Position numbers and translations under genes: made by a program. A stretch of DNA of 52,858 nt from an uncultured Lachnospiraceae bacterium (lineage in GTDB: Bacteria > Bacillota_A > Clostridia > Lachnospirales > Lachnospiraceae), in the NCBI GenBank assembly GCA_910588595.1, contig CAJUQU010000001.1, positions 1 through 52,858 of the forward strand, in the 5' to 3' direction. Below, in pieces: positions 9,007 through 17,512 of this stretch; the first letter of the stretch is position 1, and each line of letters opens with the position of its first letter. The notes under the pieces were generated by a model, which saw nothing but the letters and a program-made list of their open reading frames with translations, was not told the origin of the DNA and did not search any database.

Positions 9007-9873
9007 ATGTTGAAAAAAATAATTGTCACAGGCTGTAACGGACAGCTTGGGCGTGCGATCAATAAAATATATCAGGGCAGCACAGAATATGAGTGTGTGA
9101 ATACCGATGTCGGAGAGCTTGATATCACCAAAGTAGATGCAGTGGATCGCTTTGTGTCTGACGTGAAGCCGTATGCCATCATCAACTGCGCAGCGCACAC
9201 GAATGTAAATGGTTGTGAGACCGATGTGGATAACGCGTATCGGATCAATGCGGTCGGACCGCGAAATCTCAGTATCGCAGCGACAAGGTATCATGCCAAA
9301 CTGATGCATATTTCTACGGATTATGTGTTTGATGGACATGCCAGTGAGCCATATACAGAGTTTGATACACCGAACCCCAAGGCGGTGTACGGCAAGACAA
9401 AACTTGCCGGTGAAAATTTTGTGAAGGAGTTCGCAAAAGAACATTTTATCATTCGAACAGCATGGCTGTACGGCGACGGAAAAAATTTTGTGAAGACAAT
9501 GCTGGGATTGTCAGAGAACCATGATAAGGTGACGGTGGTGGGAGATCAGTTTGGATCACCGACAAGTGCTGACGAACTTGCAAAGATGATCGCGTTCCTT
9601 CTTCCGACCGATAATTTCGGTCTGTTCCACGGCACCTGTGAAGGGATTACAAACTGGGCAGATTTTACCAGGGAGATCTACCGGCTCGCAGGAAAGTCCA
9701 CGGTGGTCGAGACTGTCACGACAGAGCAGTATGACAAAAATGTGACAGGAGTCGTTGCGCCCAGACCTGCGTATTCCGTGCTGGATAACTATATGCTCAG
9801 GCTCACGACGGATTTTGTGTTTGCGGATTGGCAAAAGGCGATCGGGGAGTATATAAAGGACTTGTCTTTCTGA
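9007..9873 (+). CDS. rfbD: dTDP-4-dehydrorhamnose reductase (RmlD family)
   Basis: This short-chain reductase performs the last step of dTDP-L-rhamnose synthesis, reducing dTDP-4-dehydro-rhamnose with NAD(P)H. The 288-residue protein has the Rossmann loop GCNGQLGRAI at residues 9-18, the STDYVFDG segment that is diagnostic of RmlD, and the catalytic YGKTK. A GGAAAGGAAG ribosome-binding region precedes the ATG. RmlA, RmlB and RmlC are not in this window, so they must lie elsewhere if rhamnose is made. The gene stands alone between a terminator-like hairpin and the promoter of gmd, at the left edge of the glycan locus. Confidence 0.88.
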   Translation: MLKKIIVTGCNGQLGRAINKIYQGSTEYECVNTDVGELDITKVDAVDRFVSDVKPYAIINCAAHTNVNGCETDVDNAYRINAVGPRNLSIAATRYHAKLMHISTDYVFDGHASEPYTEFDTPNPKAVYGKTKLAGENFVKEFAKEHFIIRTAWLYGDGKNFVKTMLGLSENHDKVTVVGDQFGSPTSADELAKMIAFLLPTDNFGLFHGTCEGITNWADFTREIYRLAGKSTVVETVTTEQYDKNVTGVVAPRPAYSVLDNYMLRLTTDFVFADWQKAIGEYIKDLSF

Positions 9874-9890
9874 CAAACTATATGTATACT
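9862..9890 (+). promoter_or_regulatory. Predicted sigma-A promoter for gmd-fcl
   Basis: TTGTCT (9862-9867) and TATACT (9885-9890) with an exact 17-base spacer. The -35 box lies inside the 3' end of the reductase gene. The following 70 AT-rich bases would be the leader of the gmd transcript. Confidence 0.6.
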
Positions 9891-9962
9891 ATAAGAAAAA
9901 TAGAAAAAATGGAATATAACGGAAAATGGATTTTCTAGTTTAGGGAAGGAAAGAAACATGAC

Positions 9963-11045
9963 ATGAATAATATAGCATTGATCACTGGAATCACAGGGCA
10001 GGACGGCTCTTATCTGGCAGAGTTCCTGCTCGAGAAGGGATATGAGGTGCACGGACTGATCAGGAGACACAGCATATCAAACACGATGCGCATCGATCAT
10101 CTGATCAGATCAGAGTATCATAAGGTTAAGTTTTTCCTGCATTTTGCGGATATGACAGACTCATCCAACCTGATGCGCATCATCGGTGAGATCAGACCGA
10201 CGGAAGTGTACAATCTTGCCGCGCAGTCCCATGTGGGGGTATCGTTTGAAGTGCCGGAATACACTGCCGATGCCACAGGTGTCAGCACATTGAAGCTGCT
10301 CGAGGCGATCCGGGTGAATGGCGGAAACTGCAGATATTATCAGGCATCTACATCAGAGCTATTTGGAGGACTTCCGCAGACTGCTCCGCAGAGTGAGTCG
10401 ACGCCGTTTTATCCGAAGAGTCCATATGGCGTGGCAAAGTTGTACTCTTATTGGATCACGGTAAATTACAGAGAGTCGTACAACATGTTTGCGTGCAATG
10501 GTATTTTGTTTAACCATGAGTCTCCTCGGCGCGGTGAGAATTTTGTGACGAGAAAGATCACCCTCGCCATAGCAAATATCATTGCCGGAAAACAGGACAA
10601 GCTTTCGCTGGGAAATATGAATGCCAAGAGGGACTGGGGATTTGCGGGTGACTACGTGGAAGGTATGTGGCTGATGCTTCAGCAGAATGCGCCTGGTGAC
10701 TATGTGCTCGCCACCAATGAGACACATACAGTGCGCCAGTTTGTCGAGTCGGCATTCGCAGAACTGGGCATTTCCATTCGCTGGGAAGGGCATGGAGTCG
10801 GAGAGAAAGGATACGACGCGGAGACAGGGAAGCTGCTGGTCGACGTCAACCCGGAGTTTTACCGTCCGGCGGAAGTGGAGTTTCTCTGGGGAAATGCCGC
10901 TAAGGCGGAGAAGGAGCTTGGCTGGAAGAGAAAGGTTGATTTTAAAGGTCTTGTGTCTATGATGATGGATGCGGACTTGAGAGAGGTTACAGGAATGTCC
11001 TGTGTACAGTATAGAAATAGCAGAGGCGGGAAAAGCAATGAATAG
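9963..11045 (+). CDS. gmd: GDP-mannose 4,6-dehydratase
   Basis: Gmd converts GDP-D-mannose to GDP-4-dehydro-6-deoxy-D-mannose, the first committed step to GDP-L-fucose. The 360-residue extended SDR enzyme starts with the NADP-binding loop GITGQDGSYLAEFLL, followed by the family-typical LIRRHS arginines, STSELFG and the catalytic YGVAK. FNHESPRRGENFVTRKI is the GDP-sugar-binding region. GGGAAGGA precedes the ATG at 9963. The gene overlaps fcl by eight bases, so the two are translationally coupled. Length and motifs are normal; the GDP-mannose supply must come from outside the window. Confidence 0.96.
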   Translation: MNNIALITGITGQDGSYLAEFLLEKGYEVHGLIRRHSISNTMRIDHLIRSEYHKVKFFLHFADMTDSSNLMRIIGEIRPTEVYNLAAQSHVGVSFEVPEYTADATGVSTLKLLEAIRVNGGNCRYYQASTSELFGGLPQTAPQSESTPFYPKSPYGVAKLYSYWITVNYRESYNMFACNGILFNHESPRRGENFVTRKITLAIANIIAGKQDKLSLGNMNAKRDWGFAGDYVEGMWLMLQQNAPGDYVLATNETHTVRQFVESAFAELGISIRWEGHGVGEKGYDAETGKLLVDVNPEFYRPAEVEFLWGNAAKAEKELGWKRKVDFKGLVSMMMDADLREVTGMSCVQYRNSRGGKSNE

Positions 11046-11979
11046 TTCGGATAAGATATATGTAGCAGGGCACAGAGGGCTTGTGGGCTCTGCGATCGTG
11101 AGAAACCTTGAAGCAAAGGGGTATACCAATGTGATCGGCAGGACGCACAGGGAGCTCGACCTCACAAGCCAGCAGGCGGTGAGGGAGTTCTTTGAGGCAG
11201 AGCAGCCGGATGTGGTCGTGCTTGCGGCTGCAAAGGTTGGCGGGATCAATGCCAACAACACGACACCGGCAGAGTTTGCCTATGAGAATATGCAGATTCA
11301 GTGTAACGTGATCAAGTGCAGCCACGACTATCAGGTAAAGAAGCTTTTATTTCTTGGAAGTACCTGTATCTATCCAAGGATGGCACCGCAGCCGATCCCG
11401 GAGGATGCGCTGCTCACAGGACCCTTGGAGGAGACGAACGAGGCGTATGCGATCGCAAAGATCGCAGGGCTGGAGATGTGCAAATTCTACAAAAGGCAGT
11501 ATGGTGATGATTTCATCAGCTGTATGCCGACGAATCTCTATGGACCCTATGATAACTATGATCTGTCGGGTTCTCATGTCATGCCGGCGATGATCCGGAA
11601 ATTCCATGACGCGAAGATAAACAATGCGCCGAGCGTGGAGTTATGGGGGACAGGAACCCCGCTTCGCGAGTTTTTGTATGTGGACGATATGGCAGATGCC
11701 TGTGTATTTCTGTTGGAAAACTACGATGGGGAGCAGCATGTGAACATCGGCACAGGCAGGGAAGTGACGATCAAGGAGCTGGCGCAGACCGTTCAGCGTG
11801 TGGTCGGATATCAGGGTGAGATCGTCTGGAATCAGGATATGCCAGACGGTACGCCTCGAAAGCTGACAGATGTGACAAAGCTTCACGGCCTTGGATGGAG
11901 GCATAGGATAGAACTTGAAGAAGGTGTACAGCTGGCCTACGATTGGTTCAGGGAGAATGTGAGAGACGCAAGGCTTTAG
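11038..11979 (+). CDS. fcl: GDP-L-fucose synthase
   Basis: Fcl (WcaG) epimerises at C3/C5 and reduces the Gmd product to GDP-L-fucose. The 313-residue protein begins MNSSDKIYVAGHRGLVGSAI, with the dinucleotide loop GHRGLVG, then STCIYP and the catalytic YAIAK. The ATG at 11038 is used because GAGGCGGG lies just upstream and the product then starts as the family does; an upstream in-frame ATG at 11002 would lie deep inside gmd. Together with gmd it gives a complete two-enzyme route from GDP-mannose to GDP-fucose, a likely building block of the glycan assembled by the glycosyltransferases that follow. Confidence 0.95.
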   Translation: MNSSDKIYVAGHRGLVGSAIVRNLEAKGYTNVIGRTHRELDLTSQQAVREFFEAEQPDVVVLAAAKVGGINANNTTPAEFAYENMQIQCNVIKCSHDYQVKKLLFLGSTCIYPRMAPQPIPEDALLTGPLEETNEAYAIAKIAGLEMCKFYKRQYGDDFISCMPTNLYGPYDNYDLSGSHVMPAMIRKFHDAKINNAPSVELWGTGTPLREFLYVDDMADACVFLLENYDGEQHVNIGTGREVTIKELAQTVQRVVGYQGEIVWNQDMPDGTPRKLTDVTKLHGLGWRHRIELEEGVQLAYDWFRENVRDARL

Positions 11980-12018
11980 TAAAATCACTGTGGCCGCTTT
12001 GGGATAAAATAGGGTGTG

Positions 12019-12396
12019 ATGAAAGTAAATATGGATGATGAGTGTTCGAGAATAAATATCTACAGACGAACTACATACCATATGGTTAAATGCGGATTTC
12101 AGGCGAGGCAGAAGGGCTATCGATATCTGCGGGAGGCAGTATGGATAGCCTATCGGGAGCCGGAAGTCTTAACCTCAGTCACAAAACGTTTGTATCCTGA
12201 AGTGGCGAAGCGTTTTAATACTTCAGATAAACAGGTGGAACGTGCGATACGCAATACGATTGAGACCGCGTGGACCAGCGGAGAGCCAGAGACACTGAAA
12301 GTGTTTTTTAAGGAGAGCTATGGAGACGGGGCAATAAGGCCTACCAATACGAAAGTGATCGAGATGTTTGTCGGTTTTTACAGAAACGTTCTCTAG
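12019..12396 (+). CDS. Stand-alone Spo0A C-terminal-domain DNA-binding protein
   Basis: The 125-residue protein is almost entirely a Spo0A effector domain. Residues from about 20 onward (KGYRYLREAVWIAY, LYPEVAKRFNTSDKQVERAIR, IETAW, then RPTNTKVIEMF) follow the order of the Spo0A DNA-binding domain, including the recognition-helix region VERAIRNTIETAW. The phosphoacceptor receiver domain of Spo0A is absent. The ATG at 12019 follows a weak AGGGTG; a GTG at 12016 and an ATG at 12031 are alternatives. Placed between the fucose genes and the assembly genes, it may be a local transcriptional regulator. How it is controlled without a receiver domain cannot be read from the sequence. Confidence 0.85.
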   Translation: MKVNMDDECSRINIYRRTTYHMVKCGFQARQKGYRYLREAVWIAYREPEVLTSVTKRLYPEVAKRFNTSDKQVERAIRNTIETAWTSGEPETLKVFFKESYGDGAIRPTNTKVIEMFVGFYRNVL

Positions 12397-12494
12397 AGCT
12401 AGCTGACAGGGCTTTTCGGAGAGATGGTCATGACAAGTCATATCAAGATGGGCGATACGTGTACTACATAAATCCAGTACTGAATGGGAGGAAA

Positions 12495-13442
12495 ATGCAG
12501 TTGAAGGCAGAGACTAAGATTTTGAGCATCATTGTTCCCTGTTATAATGAGGCGGAAAGTATTCCGTATTTTTATGCAGAGGCGGTGAAGCAGGAAACTT
12601 TTTTTCATGAGAGGGATGTGGAATTAGAGTTTATATTTGTGGACGATGGATCAAGGGACGGCACCGTGGCAGCTGTGAAAGCGCTTCGCGAGCAGGATGA
12701 GCGTGTGCATCTCGTATCGTTTTCCCGAAATTTTGGAAAGGAATCTGCCATCATTGCAGGGCTTGAGAAGGCGATCGGGGACTATACGGTGCTTATGGAT
12801 GCCGATCTGCAGGATCCACCGGCGATTCTGCCGGAGATGTACGGCTACATTGAGGAAGGGTATGATTCGGTGGCGACAAGGCGCGTGGACAGAAAAGGGG
12901 AGCCGCCGATCCGCTCTTTTTTTGCCAGACGGTTCTATGGTTTGATGCGTAAGATCTCAAAAACGGAGATCGTGGACGGTGCGCGGGACTATAGGCTGAT
13001 GACGAGGCAGGTGACAGATGCGATCCTGGCAATGAAGGAATACAACCGCTTTTCCAAGGGAATCTTTGGCTGGGTCGGGTACAGGACAAAATGGATCGAG
13101 TATGAGAATGTAAAAAGGGTGGCAGGAGAGACAAAATGGTCATTTTGGAAACTGTTCCTGTACTCTCTGGACGGAATCATGGCATTTTCGACAGCGCCTT
13201 TGTCCATTGCGTCAGTGTTTGGTTTCCTGTTCTGTGTGATCGCTTTTGTGTTTATGATCTTTATCTTTGTCAGGGCATTGATCTACGGGGATCCGGTAGC
13301 AGGGTGGCCATCCATGATGTGCATTATTTCCCTGATCGGCGGCGTGCAGCTGTTATGTCTTGGGATCATGGGACAGTATATGAGCAAGATGTACATGGAA
13401 GTGAAGGACCGGCCCAAATACCTTATTAAAGAGGAGTTCTGA
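12495..13442 (+). CDS. Membrane-anchored GT2 glycosyltransferase (GtrB/DPM1-like)
   Basis: A 315-residue family 2 glycosyltransferase. The catalytic domain begins LSIIVPCYNEAESIPYF, with FVDDGSRDGT and the DADLQDPP motif that marks the polyprenyl-phosphate hexose synthase (DPM1/GtrB) subgroup. Two C-terminal membrane helices (about residues 230-260 and 270-295) end in the typical cytoplasmic tail DRPKYLIKEEF. Such enzymes usually charge undecaprenyl phosphate with a single sugar for later use by GT-C enzymes outside the membrane. The ATG at 12495 is three bases after GGGAGG, closer than usual; a GTG at 12459 is in frame but has no clear ribosome-binding site. The exact sugar is unknown. Confidence 0.88.
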   Translation: MQLKAETKILSIIVPCYNEAESIPYFYAEAVKQETFFHERDVELEFIFVDDGSRDGTVAAVKALREQDERVHLVSFSRNFGKESAIIAGLEKAIGDYTVLMDADLQDPPAILPEMYGYIEEGYDSVATRRVDRKGEPPIRSFFARRFYGLMRKISKTEIVDGARDYRLMTRQVTDAILAMKEYNRFSKGIFGWVGYRTKWIEYENVKRVAGETKWSFWKLFLYSLDGIMAFSTAPLSIASVFGFLFCVIAFVFMIFIFVRALIYGDPVAGWPSMMCIISLIGGVQLLCLGIMGQYMSKMYMEVKDRPKYLIKEEF

Positions 13443-13449
13443 TGGTGGT

Positions 13450-14214
13450 ATGATAGATAGAAGGACTGGACTTGTGAGTATTATTGTTCCAGTGTACAAT
13501 GCAGCGCGGTTTATAGACGAGACGATCAGTTATGTGCAGAAGCAGACCTGCGCAGAGTGGGAGCTTTTGCTGGTAGATGACTGTTCGACAGATCAAAGCA
13601 GGGAGATCATCGAGCAAAAGATCCAGGAGGATATGCGCATCAGGCTGATCGTACAGATTGAGAATGGCGGAGCGGCGAAAGCGAGGAACCGCGGTATTCA
13701 GGAGGCTTGCGGGCAGTATATCTGTTTTTTGGACGCGGACGATATCTGGATGCCGGATAAACTGAAAGTGGAGCTTGAATATATCAAAAAGGTGCATGCC
13801 GGTTTTGTGTTTATGGGATATGAGTTTGCGGATATTTCGGGCGCAGGACTTGGCAAGGTGGTCCATGTACCAGAGCGTATTACGTATCAGCAGGCGTTGA
13901 AAAATACGACTATTTTTACATCGACAGTGATGATCGACAGGAATATAATATCAGATGAGGATATCTGTATGCCATATATTGCCAGTGAGGATACAGCGAC
14001 ATGGTGGCGGATCCTCAAAAAATATGGGGCAGGATATGGTATCGACAAGAATCTGGTCAGATATAGAAGAAGTGCGGATACATTGTCGTCGAACAAACTG
14101 ACTGCAGTCAGGAGAATATGGAATTTGTACCGCAGGCAGGAACATCTGTCTGTCATAAAAAGTGCGTACTACATGTGCTTTTGGGCATTCAGGGCGGTTT
14201 TGCGGCGGATCTAG
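13450..14214 (+). CDS. GT2 family glycosyltransferase
   Basis: A 254-residue soluble GT-A glycosyltransferase. It shows the standard N-terminus LVSIIVPVYNAARFIDETI, the nucleotide-binding LLVDDCSTDQS, and the FLDADD metal-binding motif. The C-terminus is shorter than average for GT2 and lacks a membrane anchor, although its end (YYMCFWAFRAVL) is amphipathic and could associate with the membrane. It starts eight bases after the preceding GT2 gene and is followed 16 bases later by the initiating transferase, so it belongs to one transcription unit. It probably adds one sugar of the repeat unit; donor and acceptor cannot be predicted. Confidence 0.87.
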   Translation: MIDRRTGLVSIIVPVYNAARFIDETISYVQKQTCAEWELLLVDDCSTDQSREIIEQKIQEDMRIRLIVQIENGGAAKARNRGIQEACGQYICFLDADDIWMPDKLKVELEYIKKVHAGFVFMGYEFADISGAGLGKVVHVPERITYQQALKNTTIFTSTVMIDRNIISDEDICMPYIASEDTATWWRILKKYGAGYGIDKNLVRYRRSADTLSSNKLTAVRRIWNLYRRQEHLSVIKSAYYMCFWAFRAVLRRI

Positions 14215-14229
14215 GGTGGAGGCTGGACA

Positions 14230-15612
14230 GTGGGACGGATAGAGGCAGCGAAGAGGACGATCATATTGCAGATGTCATTGATCGGTCTTGTGTTCCAGAC
14301 AGTTTTGTATATCTATGTTTGGTATAAGGTGTATAATGACATTATGCAGAGCGGTATGTGGCGGAGCTTTCACAGAAAGGGCTTCTGGCTCCTGGCAGCC
14401 GTTTATTTTATATTGCTGTTATTTTTTACGACAACTTATGGCGGTCTCAAGGTGGGATATCTCAAGCCGATGGATGTATTTTTCTCACAGGTGATATCGC
14501 TGTTATGTGCGAATATTGTCTCTTATTTTCAGATATCACTGTTGTCGCTGGGACTTGTCACACCTGCCCCGCTCTTCTTGATGATGCTGGGGCAGATCGT
14601 TGTGTCAGCGCTGTGGACTTTGATAAGCCACAAGCTCTATCAGCGCTTTTTTCCGCCGAAGAATCTGTTGTTTATCAGCGGTGAGCGGCCGACGGAGGAT
14701 ATCTTAAAGAAGTTTGAGACCCGAAATGATAAGTACAACATTATAAAATGTGCGGCGGAAAGTGACGGGCTGGAGGCGCTGGAACGAGAGATCATGACCT
14801 GCTATGACGGTGTTGTGCTGTGGGATATCGATACGGCGCTTCGCAATAAGCTCTTGAAGTTCTGTTACAGCAGGAGTATCCGGGTATATATGATGCCCAA
14901 GATACCAGATATTATGATAAAAGGTTCCGATCAGCTCCATCTGTTTGACACGCCGATCCTGCTCACCAGAGAGTATGCGATGACGATCGAACAGCGTGTT
15001 GTGAAACGTTTGATCGACATAGTATGTGCACTGATCCTGATGATTCTGACTGCGCCTTTTATGCTGGTGACAGCCATCGTGATCAAGCTGTATGACGGCG
15101 GTCCTGTTTTGTATAGACAGGTTCGGTGCACGCGCGATATGAGGGAGTTTCAGATCCTCAAATTCCGAAGTATGCGGACTGATGCGGAGAAAGACGGTGT
15201 GGCGAGGCTTGCAGCGAAGAACGACAGCCGTATCACACCGATCGGCAGGTTCATCAGAAAGGTGAGGATTGATGAATTGCCGCAGCTTTTTAACATATTG
15301 AACGGAGAGATGTCCTTTATCGGTCCGCGACCGGAACGTCCGGAGATCATCAGGCAGTATCAGGAGGACATGCCGGAATTTACGTTTCGGACGAAGGTGA
15401 AGGCAGGGCTTGCAGGATATGCGCAGGTGTATGGGAAATACAATACGACACCGTATGACAAGCTCAAGCTGGATCTGTTTTATATTGAGAATTACAGTGT
15501 ATGGCTGGATCTGAAACTGATGCTTCTGACAATCAAGATCCTGTTTCAGGCGGAAAGTACGGAAGGTGTGGAACAGGATCAGACAACTGCGATGAAGAAA
15601 GAGAAAGGGTAA
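14230..15612 (+). CDS. Initiating polyprenyl-phosphate sugar phosphotransferase (WbaP/PglC superfamily, large form)
   Basis: This 460-residue enzyme should transfer a sugar-1-phosphate from a UDP-sugar to undecaprenyl phosphate, starting repeat-unit assembly. The N-terminal half has four predicted membrane helices and a CoA-binding-like Rossmann region. The C-terminal half is a Bac_transf domain with its re-entrant hydrophobic segment (KRLIDIVCALILMIL), LKFRSMR, the catalytic RIDELPQLFNIL and IGPRPERPE. The start is a GTG at 14230 with GGAGG (14218-14222) seven bases upstream. Its stop overlaps an ATG. The sugar could be glucose, galactose or an amino sugar such as those from the PglF/PglE-type genes downstream; sequence alone does not decide. 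Confidence 0.92.
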   Translation: MGRIEAAKRTIILQMSLIGLVFQTVLYIYVWYKVYNDIMQSGMWRSFHRKGFWLLAAVYFILLLFFTTTYGGLKVGYLKPMDVFFSQVISLLCANIVSYFQISLLSLGLVTPAPLFLMMLGQIVVSALWTLISHKLYQRFFPPKNLLFISGERPTEDILKKFETRNDKYNIIKCAAESDGLEALEREIMTCYDGVVLWDIDTALRNKLLKFCYSRSIRVYMMPKIPDIMIKGSDQLHLFDTPILLTREYAMTIEQRVVKRLIDIVCALILMILTAPFMLVTAIVIKLYDGGPVLYRQVRCTRDMREFQILKFRSMRTDAEKDGVARLAAKNDSRITPIGRFIRKVRIDELPQLFNILNGEMSFIGPRPERPEIIRQYQEDMPEFTFRTKVKAGLAGYAQVYGKYNTTPYDKLKLDLFYIENYSVWLDLKLMLLTIKILFQAESTEGVEQDQTTAMKKEKG

Positions 15613-15629
15613 TGGAGGAGATCAAATCG

Positions 15630-16676
15630 ATGCAGCCGGGTGTTGACAGCCGGGCAATGTTTGCAACTTTTATAATGAAACTGCCGAAACTGCTGATCTT
15701 GGCAGTGACCGGTGCCGTATTGGGCAGCGGTCTTAATTTGTTAGTGGTTCTGGTAAAAATGCAGCATCGCTGCTATGTGTCGGAGACGGAGTACTATGTC
15801 GCATTTGACAAAGGACAGGATGATGCGAGGCACTGGTACAATGATTTTACATGGAATGATGTGCTGACAACAGACCTGATCCTTGGCAGGGCGATGGAAC
15901 TGCTTGGAGACGGATATGAGCGGGGTCGGGTCAAGGAGATGATCAGGGCGGACATCTTATCGGATGTGCGCTACCTGACGATCACAGTCAAAGGGCAGGA
16001 TGCCGCGCAGGTGGAGGCAGTCAAGAATGCCCTTGGGACGGCTTTGGAGGAGTTTGGAGCTGCGAAGGAGGAGTTCTCCTCCATAGATAAAATAGAAGAT
16101 CTGGAGATCGTGCAGGAGGAGATTCCCTATTTTGCGTGGAGGTCAGCACTTTTGGGATCTTTTGCTGCGTCTGGGATCGGAGTTTTTGTGACTGCCTTTT
16201 GTTTTTGTATGGGTTCTGCATTTTATACGAAAAACGATATTAAGGTGCGGCTGGGGATTCCTGTCTGCGGGATGACATTTCGGGAAGGACATCGCAAAGA
16301 CAGGGGGAGTACCATCGAGCAGAGACAGGCAGAGAAGCTTGCAGCAGGTTTTAAGAGACTGACAGAGAACAATGCGCAGATCCTGTTGATGGATGCATCA
16401 GACGGGCGTGAGGCAGAAGTGCTTCGACAGAAGGTGTTGGCAACAGGATTGGCTGAGGCGCCGCGTATCCAGGTTTACGATGCTCAGCGCGATAGGGGGC
16501 GCCTTGGGAGTGAGGATGAGCGTATTGCTGTCGTGGTGGTGATTCCGTTTGGTATGCCATACAGGGAAAGAATTACAGATGAGATCGATGATGTGACGCT
16601 GCATGGAGGCAGAGTTGCAGCAGCAGTGCTCACGGGAGCAGACCGAATATGGATGCGGCTTTATTATGCGGTGTGA
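15630..16676 (+). CDS. Wzz-like chain-length protein with degenerate BY-kinase-like C-terminus
   Basis: A 348-residue protein with two membrane helices (about residues 19-42 and 175-200) flanking an extracytoplasmic domain, the topology of Wzz/CapA polysaccharide co-polymerases. The cytoplasmic tail (about 205-348) resembles the tyrosine-kinase half of fused Wzc proteins in order and ending (VTLHGGRVAAAVLT), but no Walker A (GKS/T) and no tyrosine cluster are present, so it is probably not a kinase. The ATG at 15630 has GGAGGAG (15615-15621) eight bases upstream; an ATG at 15612 overlapping the previous stop has poorer spacing. Its place after the initiating transferase supports a role in chain-length control. 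Confidence 0.75.
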   Translation: MQPGVDSRAMFATFIMKLPKLLILAVTGAVLGSGLNLLVVLVKMQHRCYVSETEYYVAFDKGQDDARHWYNDFTWNDVLTTDLILGRAMELLGDGYERGRVKEMIRADILSDVRYLTITVKGQDAAQVEAVKNALGTALEEFGAAKEEFSSIDKIEDLEIVQEEIPYFAWRSALLGSFAASGIGVFVTAFCFCMGSAFYTKNDIKVRLGIPVCGMTFREGHRKDRGSTIEQRQAEKLAAGFKRLTENNAQILLMDASDGREAEVLRQKVLATGLAEAPRIQVYDAQRDRGRLGSEDERIAVVVVIPFGMPYRERITDEIDDVTLHGGRVAAAVLTGADRIWMRLYYAV

Positions 16677-16735
16677 CGGCAGGGACGCTGTGATGTGAGG
16701 AAAGACAGAAAGGATGTGACACAGAAAGGGTGAAA

Positions 16736-17512
16736 TTGCAGGTATTAGTATCTGCCGTGAATCAGGATGTGCTGACAATGGCAGAACGTATGCATCTGGA
16801 AAGCGATGCGATCATTGTCAACCAGACAGACCATTTTGGGTATGAGGAGTATACACACAACGGCAGACGGATACAATGTTACGAGTTTGAGGAGAAGGGT
16901 GTCGGGCTGAGCAGGAACAATGCACTGATGCGCGCGGAAGGCGAGATTGTACTGTTTGCCGATGAGGATATCGTATACGACAAGGGATATGAGAAACGTG
17001 TCCTGGATGCTTTTGAGGCACATCCCGAGGCAGATTTTTTGTTGTTCAATATGCGTGTGGGTGAGGCGCGTGCCACTTATTACACAAAGGAATACCACAG
17101 AGTGCATGTGTGGAATGCAGGGCGCTATCCCACGTACTCTTTTGCGGTGCGGCGCGCAAAACTGCATGCAGCACATATTACGTTTTCCCTTTTATTTGGG
17201 GGCGGGGCGAAGTACAGCAACGGGGAGGACAGCCTGTTTCTCAAAGATTGCCTGAAATACGGTCTGGTCGTCTATGCCGTGCCGGTGGAGATCGGTGCGG
17301 AAAAGGAGCGTGAGTCCACTTGGTTTCAGGGATATACAGACAAGTTCTTTATTGACAGGGGTGTGCTGTTCCATTTTCTGTACGGCGGTCTGGCGTATCT
17401 GATGGCAGTGCGTTTCATCATGGCACATGGGAGTGTGATGTGTGTCACGATTCCCAGGAAAAATGCGCTGGCGCTGATGAAAAAGGGGATCAAGTCGGTA
17501 GAGGGATTATGA
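16736..17512 (+). CDS. GT2-like glycosyltransferase
   Basis: A 258-residue GT-A-type glycosyltransferase. It opens with QVLVSAVNQDVLTMAERM, a variant of the usual GT2 N-terminus. GVGLSRNNALMRAEGEIVLFADEDI has the arginine-asparagine and DxD-like features seen in GT2 enzymes, and GGGAKYSNGEDSLFL looks like the catalytic-base region (GEDSLF). I favour the TTG at 16736, six bases after AAGGG; a GTG at 16730 is also possible but overlaps the ribosome-binding site. The gene overlaps the next one by four bases (ATGA). It is likely to add a sugar to the repeat unit; specificity is unknown. Confidence 0.8.
   Translation: MQVLVSAVNQDVLTMAERMHLESDAIIVNQTDHFGYEEYTHNGRRIQCYEFEEKGVGLSRNNALMRAEGEIVLFADEDIVYDKGYEKRVLDAFEAHPEADFLLFNMRVGEARATYYTKEYHRVHVWNAGRYPTYSFAVRRAKLHAAHITFSLLFGGGAKYSNGEDSLFLKDCLKYGLVVYAVPVEIGAEKERESTWFQGYTDKFFIDRGVLFHFLYGGLAYLMAVRFIMAHGSVMCVTIPRKNALALMKKGIKSVEGL

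Noticed and set aside
12397..12494. Possible JUMPstart/ops-like antitermination element before the first GT2 gene
   Set aside because: The 98-base gap lacks the GGCGGTAG core, and no RfaH- or LoaP-type gene is seen in the window.
13187..13590. TTCGACA sequences (13187-13193 and 13584-13590) that resemble Spo0A boxes, near the Spo0A_C-like gene
   Set aside because: Both are inside glycosyltransferase coding sequence and match only a seven-base core, expected by chance. A proper site search is needed before linking them to the regulator.
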